Source: an uncultured Bacteroides sp. (lineage in GTDB: Bacteria; Bacteroidota; Bacteroidia; Bacteroidales; Bacteroidaceae). From it: 64,000 bases of DNA. Position 1 is the stretch's first letter, and each line of letters opens with the position of its first letter. The notes beneath the pieces are model-generated. The model did not search any database, was not told where the DNA came from, and worked only from the letters and a program-made list of their open reading frames with translations. A program made the position numbers and the translations under genes. The stretch covers positions 1 through 64,000 of the forward strand of contig CAMAFR010000010.1 in the NCBI GenBank assembly GCA_945833835.1, written 5' to 3'. Below are positions 37,692-46,217 of this stretch, one piece after another.

Positions 37692-38942
37692 TCATTCGCC
37701 ACAGATGGCGGCTACGCCCGGCAGCACTTTACCTTCGATGGCTTCCAGCAAGGCACCACCACCGGTAGAGATGTAAGAAACCTGGTCGGCCATGCCGAAC
37801 TTGTTGATGCAGGCTACAGAGTCACCACCGCCAATCAGCGAGAAGGCACCGTTGGCAGTTGCCTTGGCAATGGCTTCGGCAATGGCACGTGAGCCGGCTG
37901 TGAAGTTGTCGAATTCGAATACACCGGCAGGACCGTTCCACAGGATGGTCTTGGCAGGTTCGATGGCAGCGGCGAAAGCCTTCTGGGTTTCAGGACCGGC
38001 ATCCAGACCTTCCCAACCTTCGGGGATGGCGTTGGCGGGAACAATCTGTGTGTTGGCGTCGTTAGAGAAGCTGTCGGCAGCCACACAGTCTGTGCCCAGA
38101 ACCAGGTTGACACCTTTGGCCTTTGCCTTTTCGATGATGTCAAGTGCCAGCTGCAGCTTGTCGTCTTCGCAGATAGACTGGCCAATCTGGCCGCCCAATG
38201 CTTTGGCAAAGGTGTAAGTCATACCACCGCACAGAATCAGGTTGTCTACCTTGTCCATCAGGTTTTCAATGATACCAATCTTGGTAGATACCTTCGAGCC
38301 ACCCATGATGGCGGTGAACGGGCGGTTGATGTTCTTCAGGATGTTGTTGACGGCATTGACTTCCTTTTCCATCAGGTAGCCCAGCATCTTGTTGTCTGCG
38401 TCGAAGTAGTCGGCGATGACAGCTGTTGAGGCGTGTTTGCGGTGGGCGGTACCGAATGCGTCCATCACGTAGCAGTCTGCATAAGAAGCCAGTGTCTTGG
38501 CAAATTCTTTCTGAGAAGCCTTCATGGCCTTCTTGGCGTCGTCGTAAGCGGGATCGGCTTTGTCGATGCCTACCGGCTTGCCTTCTTCTTCAGGATAGAA
38601 ACGCAGGTTTTCGAGCAACAGCACTTCGCCGGCCTTCAGGGCAGCGGCGGCTTCCTGTGCCTTGGCGCAGTCGGGAGCGAACTGTACGGGTGCGCCCAAT
38701 GCTGCCGATACGGCGTCAACAATCTGGCTCAAAGAGAATTTCGCGTTTACCTTACCTTTGGGCTTGCCCATGTGTGACATGATAATCAGCGTACCGCCGT
38801 CTGCCAATACTTTCTTCAAAGTGGGAAGTGCGCCACGGATACGGGTGTCGTCAGTGATTTTACCGTTTTCGTCCAAAGGTACATTGAAGTCCACGCGGAC
38901 GATTGCCTTTTTGCCGGCAAAGTTGAAATTGTCAATCGTCAT
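37692..38942 (-). CDS. pgk: Phosphoglycerate kinase
   Basis: The 416-residue glycolytic enzyme transfers phosphate between 1,3-bisphosphoglycerate and ADP. The signature is [14 protein letters not shown], with the nucleotide-binding [13 protein letters not shown] and the C-terminal [10 protein letters not shown]. The start [12 protein letters not shown] (38942) fits the family; an ATG directly before it (38945) and a longer frame from 38987 are possible but add residues not usual in relatives. Codon use is that of a highly expressed gene. Confidence 0.97.
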   Translation of the reverse strand: MTIDNFNFAGKKAIVRVDFNVPLDENGKITDDTRIRGALPTLKKVLADGGTLIIMSHMGKPKGKVNAKFSLSQIVDAVSAALGAPVQFAPDCAKAQEAAAALKAGEVLLLENLRFYPEEEGKPVGIDKADPAYDDAKKAMKASQKEFAKTLASYADCYVMDAFGTAHRKHASTAVIADYFDADNKMLGYLMEKEVNAVNNILKNINRPFTAIMGGSKVSTKIGIIENLMDKVDNLILCGGMTYTFAKALGGQIGQSICEDDKLQLALDIIEKAKAKGVNLVLGTDCVAADSFSNDANTQIVPANAIPEGWEGLDAGPETQKAFAAAIEPAKTILWNGPAGVFEFDNFTAGSRAIAEAIAKATANGAFSLIGGGDSVACINKFGMADQVSYISTGGGALLEAIEGKVLPGVAAICGE

Positions 38943-39005
38943 CATAATATTACTGTTTATGTTTAAAAAACTGTTGTTAGATGTCACTTATTTATGTGTG
39001 CAGCG

Positions 39006-39013
39006 CAAAGTTA
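39006..39013 (-). promoter_or_regulatory. -7 element for pgk
   Basis: TAACTTTG on the minus strand, 64 bp ahead of the pgk start. Confidence 0.5.
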
Positions 39014-39070
39014 AGAAAAAAAAGTAACAGCGTGTCTGTTGGAGAGGATTATTTTTTAGCGGATACCCAT

Positions 39071-39104
39071 AAAAAGAGGAGGGGTACGAGACACCCTCCT
39101 CTCT
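39071..39104 (-). terminator. Terminator after the FadL-type porin gene
   Basis: AGAGGAGGG pairs with CCCTCCTCT, with a T5 run at the minus-strand 3' side. It separates the porin transcript from pgk. Confidence 0.8.
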
Positions 39105-39160
39105 GTCTTGGCGGAAGCCTGCGACGATGGGCAAGGCCTCCGGCTGGAATGTGGTTCCTT

Positions 39161-40627
39161 TTAAAAATTATAGTTCAGGCTCAAGCCGAACACTTTGTTG
39201 CTGCGGCTGTACACGTTGGTGCCTTTGATGTTGGCCAGTCCGTAGTAGTTGTCCGAGCTCTTGGTGTAGTCACTGTAGGTGGTCCAGAAGTAAGCGACAT
39301 CAATGCTCCACTGCGGATGCAGGTGTACGCGGGCACCGAACCCTAAGGAGTAGGAGCTGCAATAGAAGCTGGTGTCGGTCTGGAAGTTGTCGGTCAGGCC
39401 ATAAGAGGTTTTCTGGAAACCGCCGCTCACGGTGATGCGTTGGTCCAGATCCCATTCCACACCGGCCAGGTACTCGTGCGTGCCGCGGCTCAAGGTCTTT
39501 TCTTTGGCGATGCTGGTGCCGTCGGGCAAGGTGACGTTGGCCATGCCGGCTCTTTTATCGTCGAAGAAGTGGTACTCTACCGATGCGCGCAACGAGGGAA
39601 GGATGGCATACTGGGCGGCTACCGACAGCATGGCGGGAATGTCGCTCGGCGTGTTCACTCCGTGTGCGTAAGGAGCCATGACACTCTGGGCTTCTTCTAA
39701 TTCTGGTTCCGGTTTGTAGTTTTTGTTCTCGATGTTCATATTGGTTCTGAACTCGTATTTGGCGGCGAGGTTCCAGCGTCCCAGCTTGGCATCAATGCCG
39801 ATGATGGGGGTGAGGCCCCAGCCCGACTGGTCACAGTCTAATTCAATATTGGCTTTGGCCAGCTTATTTCCGGCCTCTTCCACTTTTTTCTGTGCCTCGA
39901 TCAGGGCTTGGTCTTGCGGCAGACCGTTCTGCATATATTTCTGTACCAGTATCTGTCCCATGGCACTGGCCAGTTGTTCCTGTACTCCGTTTTTTAGCTG
40001 CACATTGAGAAAGCCTTTGTAGCCGCCGGTGAAATAGTTCATGCGTCCACCAGCAAATACGGAAAGATAATCATTGATTTTGTAAGTCAGACCGAGTTGC
40101 AAACCGTAGATGTACTGGCGGCCTTCCATGGCAGAATTGATGGTATATTTGTCAGGAGTGAGCATCCCTTGGGTCATTTCGTTTATCATGCCAGTGATTT
40201 TTGCGTCGAACATGGGCAGGCCACTGTCAAAAGAAGCCTTGCCGCCGCCGCCGTTGATGGAAAAGGCGGTGGAAATGGCCCAGTCGCCGTTTTTATAGAC
40301 ACCGTGGAAAGAGGGGATGATGGGGGCGGAAGCCTTGCCTTCGTACAGGCGGGTATTGTTTTCGTCCGTTGCCCACAGCGGAGTGGTCGAACGGATGTCG
40401 CGTGTCTGGTAAGCGCTTTGTCCGGTAAGTGACAGGTAGAATCCGTCTTTGGGCAGGAAGGTCAACCCCGCCGGGTTGCTGTAGACACCGTCTACGTCGA
40501 TACTGGCGCCGCGGGCAATCATGCGCAGGAAAGCGGCATTTTGGTTGGTGTTCGTCAGATAATCTCCCGCAAAAGTTGGGAATGAAACAATCAGTGTCGC
40601 TGCACTGACAAGCATAAGTTTTCTCAT
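39161..40627 (-). CDS. OmpP1/FadL-family outer-membrane protein
   Basis: The 488-residue product has a signal peptide (MRKLMLVSAATLIVSFPTFAG). The FadL-family N-terminal region is GASIDVDGVYSNPAGLTFLP, followed by a beta-barrel ending in NYNF. FadL proteins take up long-chain fatty acids and other hydrophobic molecules across the outer membrane. An internal helical stretch (about 215-265, LASAMGQILVQKYMQNGL) is probably an extracellular or hatch insertion. It is a single gene with a good promoter. Confidence 0.9.
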   Translation of the reverse strand: MRKLMLVSAATLIVSFPTFAGDYLTNTNQNAAFLRMIARGASIDVDGVYSNPAGLTFLPKDGFYLSLTGQSAYQTRDIRSTTPLWATDENNTRLYEGKASAPIIPSFHGVYKNGDWAISTAFSINGGGGKASFDSGLPMFDAKITGMINEMTQGMLTPDKYTINSAMEGRQYIYGLQLGLTYKINDYLSVFAGGRMNYFTGGYKGFLNVQLKNGVQEQLASAMGQILVQKYMQNGLPQDQALIEAQKKVEEAGNKLAKANIELDCDQSGWGLTPIIGIDAKLGRWNLAAKYEFRTNMNIENKNYKPEPELEEAQSVMAPYAHGVNTPSDIPAMLSVAAQYAILPSLRASVEYHFFDDKRAGMANVTLPDGTSIAKEKTLSRGTHEYLAGVEWDLDQRITVSGGFQKTSYGLTDNFQTDTSFYCSSYSLGFGARVHLHPQWSIDVAYFWTTYSDYTKSSDNYYGLANIKGTNVYSRSNKVFGLSLNYNF

Positions 40628-40657
40628 TTATTTTCTTCTTGTTGTTTAAATCGGCTG

Positions 40658-40689
40658 CAAAGGTAGTCTGTTTTTGCACATGAGCCAAA
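40658..40689 (-). promoter_or_regulatory. Promoter for the FadL-type porin
   Basis: On the minus strand TTTG (40689-40686) and TACCTTTG (40665-40658) are spaced by 20 bp, a textbook Bacteroidetes promoter. Confidence 0.7.
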
Positions 40690-40800
40690 TGTTTGTGCAC
40701 CTTTTTTCGACGAAAGTGCCAAAAGAAACAGTTTTATATGAAACAATGTGTCGTAGGCCTCCTTTCGGGATACGCCGTGTGCCACAAAAGGCACGGTTGG

Positions 40801-40832
40801 TTTGCTGGTTTGCCGCCAAAATCCTATCTTTG
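40801..40832 (+). promoter_or_regulatory. Promoter for the GH53 galactanase
   Basis: TTTG (40801-40804) and TATCTTTG (40825-40832) are spaced by 20 bp. The start codon is 200 bp further, so the transcript has a long leader. Confidence 0.65.
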
Positions 40833-41032
40833 CAGACAGAAGAATGGCACACCAGGAGGATGCCGGTTTTTGCAGAATGCCCACTGAGAATGAATGATGA
40901 TTTGGAGTCCCGGAGCACTTGTCGGGACGCACACGCTTTTGCGAAGAAATGAGTGGACAGCCTGCCAAGACCGGCCTTTTTTGTGCCTTTACGGATGGAT
41001 TGATGTACTAACCTAATAAAAAAAGGAAAGCA

Positions 41033-42211
41033 ATGAAAACTACGCAAATGATGAAAGCCGCCTGCCTGTGGGTAGGATTGGCAGTGTGGAGCGGCTGTGG
41101 CAGCTCGAACAAGACAGAGGAACAGGCCGCGACCGGCGGGCAGCCGTCGACCGAAACGGCCTTTGTAAAAGGAGCCGACATCAGTTGGGTCACTGAGATG
41201 GAGCGGCAGGGAGACAAATTCTTCAATGCCCGCGGCGAGGAACGGGAGTGTACGGCCCTTATGAAAGAAATGGGGCTGGAGGCCATCCGTCTGCGGGTGT
41301 GGGTGGACCCGAAGGAGCATGACAACTGGTGCAATCAAGAAGACCTGGTGGTGAAGGCCAAAAGGGCGGCGGCTTTGGGCATGGACGTGATGGTGGATTT
41401 CCATTACAGTGACTGGTGGGCCGACCCCGGACAGCAGCACAAGCCGGCAGCTTGGAAAGGCTTGTCTGTCGAACAGCTCCGGCAGGCCATCGCCGGCCAT
41501 ACGAAAGATGTGTTGTCGGCACTGAAGACGGCGGGAGTCACCCCCAAATGGGTGCAGGTGGGCAATGAAATCCGTCCGGGTATGCTGTGGGACGAGGAGG
41601 CCCGTCTGAGCGGTGCGTCGTGGGACATCAAGGCCAACGAAGTGAAGGAGATGGGGTGGACATCGACCGAAGTGAAGTATCCCAAGAACTGGGCGAACCT
41701 CGGGACTTTCATCGCCACTGGCTATGATGCCGTGAAGGAGGTATTCGCCGATGCCATTGTCATCGTGCATTTAGACAATGGCTACGACAACGGCTTGTAC
41801 ACCTGGTTCTTTGACGAGCTGAAGAAGCACGGTGGGAAATGGGACATGATAGGAATGTCCATTTATCCGTTCTGGACGATGGAGGAACATCCCGAATATA
41901 CGGCCGAGAAGACCATTACCGACTGTATCGCCAATATCCGGGCCGTGAGTGCCCGTTACGGTTGTGATGTGATGATTGTGGAGACCGGCATGGAATGTGC
42001 TGACGACAACGGTCAGCTGGCTGCCGAAGCGGTGTTGCAGGAGGGCAAGACCTTGCTGGCGCGTTTGATCAAGGAGAGCCGGGAGAATACCGGAGGGCGT
42101 TGCAAGGGGGTCTTCTATTGGGAGCCGGAGTGCAAGCCGGGCAAGTACAGGCTGGGTGCCTTTACCGACGACGGCCGGCCGACCGCCATCATGGAGGCTT
42201 TTGCCGAGTGA
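41033..42211 (+). CDS. GH53 endo-beta-1,4-galactanase, lipoprotein
   Basis: The 392-residue product has a lipoprotein signal (KAACLWVGLAVWSGCGSS, Cys near residue 22) and should be anchored in the envelope, possibly at the cell surface. The GH53 barrel shows KGADISWVTEMERQG, IRLRVWVDP, VDFHYSDWWADPGQQ, the acid/base Glu in VQVGNEIRPGMLW, and the nucleophile Glu in IVETGME. It would cut beta-1,4-galactan side chains of pectin. Unlike most such enzymes in this group it has no SusC/SusD neighbours here. AAGGAAAG precedes the ATG. Confidence 0.94.
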   Translation: MKTTQMMKAACLWVGLAVWSGCGSSNKTEEQAATGGQPSTETAFVKGADISWVTEMERQGDKFFNARGEERECTALMKEMGLEAIRLRVWVDPKEHDNWCNQEDLVVKAKRAAALGMDVMVDFHYSDWWADPGQQHKPAAWKGLSVEQLRQAIAGHTKDVLSALKTAGVTPKWVQVGNEIRPGMLWDEEARLSGASWDIKANEVKEMGWTSTEVKYPKNWANLGTFIATGYDAVKEVFADAIVIVHLDNGYDNGLYTWFFDELKKHGGKWDMIGMSIYPFWTMEEHPEYTAEKTITDCIANIRAVSARYGCDVMIVETGMECADDNGQLAAEAVLQEGKTLLARLIKESRENTGGRCKGVFYWEPECKPGKYRLGAFTDDGRPTAIMEAFAE

Positions 42212-42226
42212 GAATTACAGAAAATA

Positions 42227-42257
42227 TTTGCGTCTTCGTGTCTTTTTTGTAATTTTG
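42227..42257 (+). promoter_or_regulatory. Promoter for ffh
   Basis: TTTG (42227-42230) and TAATTTTG (42250-42257), spaced by 19 bp, lie just after the galactanase stop and 42 bp before ffh. Confidence 0.65.
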
Positions 42258-42298
42258 CAGCCCGTTGGATATGAAGTAAATAAGAAAAGCAAAAAGAT

Positions 42299-43621
42299 AT
42301 GTTCGATAATTTAAGTGAAAGACTGGAACGGTCGTTTAAAATCCTGAAAGGGGAAGGCAAGATTACAGAAATCAACGTTGCCGAAACATTGAAAGACGTG
42401 CGTCGTGCGTTGTTGGATGCCGACGTCAACTACAAGGTGGCCAAGACCTTTACGGATACGGTGAAAGAAAAAGCATTGGGACAGAATGTGTTGACAGCCG
42501 TAAAACCCAGCCAGCTCATGGTGAAGATCGTACACGACGAGCTGACCAAGCTGATGGGAGGCGATACGGTGGAAGTCGAGCTGAAGAATCGTCCTGCCGT
42601 GATACTGATGTCGGGTCTGCAGGGTTCGGGTAAGACCACGTTCTCGGGCAAGCTGGCCCGGATGTACAAGGCCAAGAAGAACCGTAAGCCCCTGCTGGTG
42701 GCGTGTGACGTCTATCGTCCGGCGGCCATCGAGCAGCTGAAGGTGTTGGGACAGCAGATTGAGGTGCCTGTTTACAGCGAGCCGGACAGCAAGGACCCCG
42801 TACAGATTGCCTTGCACGCCATTCAGGAGGCAAAAGCCCGATCGTATGACCTGGTCATTGTCGATACAGCCGGACGTCTGGCGGTGGATGAGCAGATGAT
42901 GAACGAAATCGAAGCCATCAAGAAGGCCATTACGCCCGATGCCACGCTGTTTGTGGTGGACGCTATGACCGGACAGGATGCCGTGAACACGGCGCGTGAG
43001 TTCAACGAACGTCTGGACTTCACCGGTGTGGTACTGACCAAGTTGGACGGTGATACCCGTGGTGGTGCCGCCTTGTCTATCCGTACGGTGGTGAGCAAGC
43101 CTATCCTGTTCGTCGGTACGGGTGAGAAGATGGATGCGGTGGATCAGTTCCATCCCTCCCGTATGGCCGACCGTATTCTCGGCATGGGCGACATCGTTTC
43201 GTTGGTGGAGCGTGCGCAGGAACAATACAACGAGGAGGAAGCCAGGAAGCTGCAACGCAAGATTCAGAAGAACCAGTTCGACTTTGATGACTTCTTGAGC
43301 CAGATTCACCAGATTAAGAAGATGGGTAACCTCAAGGAGCTGGCTTCCATGATTCCGGGGGTAGGTAAAGCCATCAAGGACATAGACATTGACGACAATG
43401 CCTTCAAGAGCATCGAGGCCATTATCTACTCCATGACACCGCAGGAACGCAAGCATCCTGAAATTCTGAACGGCAGCCGCCGTACCCGTATTGCCAAGGG
43501 TAGCGGTACGAACATCCAGGAGGTCAACCGCCTGCTGAAGCAGTTCGAGCAGACCCGTAAGATGATGAAGATGGTGACCGGCAGCAAGATGGCGGGCATG
43601 ATGCAGCGCATGAAGAAGTGA
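42299..43621 (+). CDS. ffh: Signal recognition particle protein Ffh
   Basis: The 440-residue GTPase binds signal sequences and 4.5S RNA and delivers ribosomes to FtsY. It has the N domain (1-90), G domain with MSGLQGSGKTTFSGKLA, DTAGR and TKLDGDTRGGAAL, and the Met-rich M domain (about 300-440) ending MAGMMQRMKK. It is a single gene with its own promoter and terminator. The SRP RNA gene was not found in the window. Confidence 0.97.
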   Translation: MFDNLSERLERSFKILKGEGKITEINVAETLKDVRRALLDADVNYKVAKTFTDTVKEKALGQNVLTAVKPSQLMVKIVHDELTKLMGGDTVEVELKNRPAVILMSGLQGSGKTTFSGKLARMYKAKKNRKPLLVACDVYRPAAIEQLKVLGQQIEVPVYSEPDSKDPVQIALHAIQEAKARSYDLVIVDTAGRLAVDEQMMNEIEAIKKAITPDATLFVVDAMTGQDAVNTAREFNERLDFTGVVLTKLDGDTRGGAALSIRTVVSKPILFVGTGEKMDAVDQFHPSRMADRILGMGDIVSLVERAQEQYNEEEARKLQRKIQKNQFDFDDFLSQIHQIKKMGNLKELASMIPGVGKAIKDIDIDDNAFKSIEAIIYSMTPQERKHPEILNGSRRTRIAKGSGTNIQEVNRLLKQFEQTRKMMKMVTGSKMAGMMQRMKK

Positions 43622-43647
43622 GTCCGATAAAGAGTAGGATAAAGCAG

Positions 43648-43682
43648 GAGGGGGTGTCTCAGCAGGAGGCCCCCTCTTTTTT
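43648..43682. terminator. Terminator between ffh and the NamZ-type gene
   Basis: GAGGGGG pairs with CCCCCTC (43648-43654 with 43670-43676) and is followed by T6 on the plus strand. It serves ffh and lies beside the end of the convergent gene. Confidence 0.75.
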
Positions 43683-43685
43683 GTC

Positions 43686-44843
43686 TCAATACAGCAGATA
43701 CTTTTGGCGCAGGGTGCGGTAGCGTTCCAAATCGGCCTGCCAGCCTGCGCGTATCTCTTCTTCCGATTTTCCTTTCTGTATATCCATCCTGACGCTGTTG
43801 GTGCCCATCAGCAGGTCGAACAGCTGCGGCCGGCTGAAGAACTTGTCGGCCCTACCCGCCCGTTGGTAGGCTTTGTAGCACCCGATGATGTATTTCAAGG
43901 TGAAGCCGGCCGGGGCCTTCTCCTTGCGCAGGTCTTGTCCGTGGCACACCTGTCCTTGGTGCAGCGGATGCTTGTCGGCTCCCACTACCGGTTCCGGCTG
44001 GAAGCTGTAGGCCGATTCTTTCATGGCCAGGGGTGTCCCGATTTGTTGGAACGGATAGGGGGTGCCGCGACCTACACTGACCGATGTGCCTTCCAGCGGA
44101 CACAGCGAGGCATAGAGGGCGATGGCCTGGTCATTGGGCAGGTTGGGCGATGGCTTGACAGGTACCGAATAGGGCTGTCCGTGCCGCCAGCCTTTGACCG
44201 GAATGACCTGCAACCGGCATTGCACGCCGGTCTCCAACCATCCTTCGCCATTCATCATCTGGGCCAGTTCGCCCACCGTACATCCGTGCAGGACCGGCAG
44301 TGGCAGCAGGCTGACGAAACTCTTGTAGCGGGGCTGCCGCATGGGGCCGTCCACATAGTCGCAGGGGTTGGGCCGATCCAGCACAATGACTTTCTTGTTG
44401 TTCTCGGCGCAGCTCTGCATCAGGTAGAAGAGCGTGCTGACATAGGTGTAGAACCGTGCTCCCACATCCTGTATGTCGAAGACCACGATGTCCGTGTCTG
44501 CCAGTTGTTGGGCGGTGGGTTTCTTGTTCTTTCCATACAGGGAAACGATGGGGGTGGCTGTTTTCCGGTCCAGCCCGTTGCTGACGTGCTCTCCGGCATC
44601 GGCTGTCCCCCTGAATCCATGTTCGGGGGCGAATACTTTGGTCACCTTTACCTTATTATATATAAGGGTATCCAGCAGGTGTGTCTGGTGGCACAGAGAG
44701 GTCTGGTTCACCACCAGTGCCACCCGTTTCCCATCGAGCAGGGGCAGGAGGGTGGAGAGTTGGTCGGCTCCTGTCAGGAGCCGTTGTGCCTGGCCGTTAC
44801 AGACGGACAGCAGGCATATCAGGCAGGCAAATACTGTTTTCAT
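43686..44843 (-). CDS. DUF1343 exo-beta-N-acetylmuramidase-like protein (NamZ family)
   Basis: The 385-residue product has a signal peptide (MKTVFACLICLLSVCNGQAQ) and the DUF1343 fold: GKRVALVVNQTSL, VFAPEHGFRGTADAGE, IVSLYGKNKKPT, VVFDIQDVGARFYTY and LDRPNP. NamZ members remove terminal MurNAc from muropeptides in cell-wall recycling. Here it would act in the periplasm. It is a single gene opposite ffh. Confidence 0.92.
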   Translation of the reverse strand: MKTVFACLICLLSVCNGQAQRLLTGADQLSTLLPLLDGKRVALVVNQTSLCHQTHLLDTLIYNKVKVTKVFAPEHGFRGTADAGEHVSNGLDRKTATPIVSLYGKNKKPTAQQLADTDIVVFDIQDVGARFYTYVSTLFYLMQSCAENNKKVIVLDRPNPCDYVDGPMRQPRYKSFVSLLPLPVLHGCTVGELAQMMNGEGWLETGVQCRLQVIPVKGWRHGQPYSVPVKPSPNLPNDQAIALYASLCPLEGTSVSVGRGTPYPFQQIGTPLAMKESAYSFQPEPVVGADKHPLHQGQVCHGQDLRKEKAPAGFTLKYIIGCYKAYQRAGRADKFFSRPQLFDLLMGTNSVRMDIQKGKSEEEIRAGWQADLERYRTLRQKYLLY

Positions 44844-44869
44844 GGTTCGGTCAAAAACTTGTCGGTCTG

Positions 44870-44877
44870 CAAACTTA
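44870..44877 (-). promoter_or_regulatory. -7 element for the NamZ-type gene
   Basis: TAAGTTTG on the minus strand, 27 bp ahead of the start at 44843. Confidence 0.5.
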
Positions 44878-44948
44878 CGAAAAAAACGGCAGTCTGTTTC
44901 TTTTTGCCCACAGAATATTGCTGGCCGGGCGGAGGTTGTTCGGCCGCT

Positions 44949-45905
44949 TCAGATGGTGATGCTTGAGATGTCCACCAGATTATTGACAATGGCATAGATG
45001 GTCAGTCCGGCCGGGCTGTGTATCTGTAGTTTGGCGGCAATGTTGCGGCGGTGCGTCATCACCGTGTTGGGCGAGATGTGCAGATGGTCGGCTATCTCCT
45101 TGTTGCTCATGCCTTGCACGAGGGCGATGATGACTTCTTTTTCGCGTTCACTGAGGTTCTCCGGATTGTCGGGCTTGAGGCCAATCATGCTGTTGAGCTT
45201 GGCCGTGACCGTATCTTCTTTGGATTTCTGTTCCAGCTCCCGGATGGCCGGCATGAAGAAGTGTTCTTCCACCTCGGCGTGCAGCCGCAGCCAGTCTTCA
45301 TTGTTGTAGATGTTGTAGAGCATGGCGGCCAGCCGGTTGTTGTGCAGGCCGTCGCTGGGCAGGTAGCGGATGATGATGCTCTTCAGCTCGCGCAGCTTTT
45401 CGCTCTCCTGGCCGTGGTGTTTGGAGTACGTGTCTACGTTGTATTTGTTGGAGCAGACACCGCGCAACAGGCTTTCGACATACGGAAAGACCATCTTCTC
45501 CTCGTATTTCATGTGTGTGGTGATGGCGTGGGCGTATTCGTCATATAATTTCAGAATGAGGCTGTCAAGACTGTTTGTCTGGTTCAAGGCGTTCTGCAAC
45601 CCGTTCCGGATGAAGGGCAGCTGGTAGTCCAGGTAATACACGTGGCTGGCCCGGAGGTACTTCAGCAACGAGGGGACCGAAATCCGTTTGATGTCCTCTA
45701 TATAATGGTCACCGTTGATGGTGAAGTTGACGATGGCCAGAAACGTATAGGTGTCTACCTGGTGTTCCTGACAGACCTCTTCTACGGTCTTGTCGCCGAA
45801 CCCTAAGTTGATGCCGAAGCTGCCCAGACTTTGCAGCACATTGTAATTGTCTCGGATGAGGGAAATCATTTTATCATTGGCCTCATAAATCTTTTGGTTT
45901 TTCAT
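44949..45905 (-). CDS. Hemerythrin-LuxR fusion transcriptional regulator
   Basis: The 318-residue protein joins three parts. Residues about 5-65 resemble the ScdA/RIC N-terminal domain (LIRDNYNVLQSLGSFGINLGF). Residues about 75-235 are a hemerythrin-like HHE domain, with candidate iron ligands in HAITTHMKYEEKMVFPYVE, SKHHGQESEKL and LRLHAEVEEHFFMPAIRELE. The C-terminal 60 residues are a LuxR helix-turn-helix (LSEREKEVIIALVQGMSNKEIA). This suggests that DNA binding is tuned by O2, NO or iron through a di-iron centre (inference). The start MKNQKIYEAND follows AAGGAA; ATGs at 45926 and 45965 lie at or before a -7-like CCTTTG. It is divergent from the heme/imelysin locus. Confidence 0.85.
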   Translation of the reverse strand: MKNQKIYEANDKMISLIRDNYNVLQSLGSFGINLGFGDKTVEEVCQEHQVDTYTFLAIVNFTINGDHYIEDIKRISVPSLLKYLRASHVYYLDYQLPFIRNGLQNALNQTNSLDSLILKLYDEYAHAITTHMKYEEKMVFPYVESLLRGVCSNKYNVDTYSKHHGQESEKLRELKSIIIRYLPSDGLHNNRLAAMLYNIYNNEDWLRLHAEVEEHFFMPAIRELEQKSKEDTVTAKLNSMIGLKPDNPENLSEREKEVIIALVQGMSNKEIADHLHISPNTVMTHRRNIAAKLQIHSPAGLTIYAIVNNLVDISSITI

Positions 45906-46113
45906 TTCCTTGTCCTCGTTTACCATGCAAAGGTCGTTATTCGCTGATGAAACATCAATCCTCAAATTTAGGTATTTTAAGGATGCTGTCTGCCTTTTTG
46001 TTCTGATAAAGCCTAATCTTACCCACTTTTAGGGATTGCGTCGGTGCTGGTCATCGGGTGGATATTGATGCGCAGGTGGAGGCGCCAGTAGGGCGATTAC
46101 TTGATTTTGGGTA

Positions 46114-46136
46114 GGCGGGTTCATCCCGCCTTTTTT
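46114..46136 (+). terminator. Orphan intrinsic terminator
   Basis: GGCGGG-TTCAT-CCCGCC is followed by six T. It faces the plus strand, where no annotated gene ends. Confidence 0.65.
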
Positions 46137-46178
46137 ATATACGCATTTTTGAGTATTGTCTTGCGTTTTCACCTCCTT

Positions 46179-46186
46179 TATCTTTG
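46179..46186 (+). promoter_or_regulatory. -7 element for the porin-imelysin-cytochrome operon
   Basis: TATCTTTG matches the consensus, 32 bp before the ATG at 46218. No comparable element is seen between the following genes, so it may drive the whole set. Confidence 0.55.
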
Positions 46187-46217
46187 CTGCCGTAAAAACT
46201 TAGAAAGATAAAGCGAC

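Larger units (their letters stand above)
40628..41032. other. Divergent intergenic region of the porin and galactanase genes
   Basis: The 405 bases contain two good promoters pointing away from each other and a leader of about 200 nt for the galactanase gene. In the leader a hairpin GTCCCG-(GAGCACTT)-GTCGGGAC at about 40905-40926 is visible. Reading frames in this stretch look spurious: they run through the promoters and have no ribosome-binding site. Confidence 0.6.
45906..46217. other. Divergent intergenic region with an orphan terminator
   Basis: The 312 bases between the hemerythrin regulator and the first porin contain no open frame longer than a few codons. At the right end are a plus-strand terminator-like hairpin (46114-46136) and the porin promoter. 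A small plus-strand RNA ending at that hairpin is possible, but no clear promoter for it is visible. Confidence 0.5.

Noticed and set aside
40646..41770. Minus-strand frame of 374 codons and small plus-strand frames across the FadL/GH53 intergenic region
   Set aside because: They run through two strong divergent promoters and into the antisense of the galactanase, and lack initiation signals.
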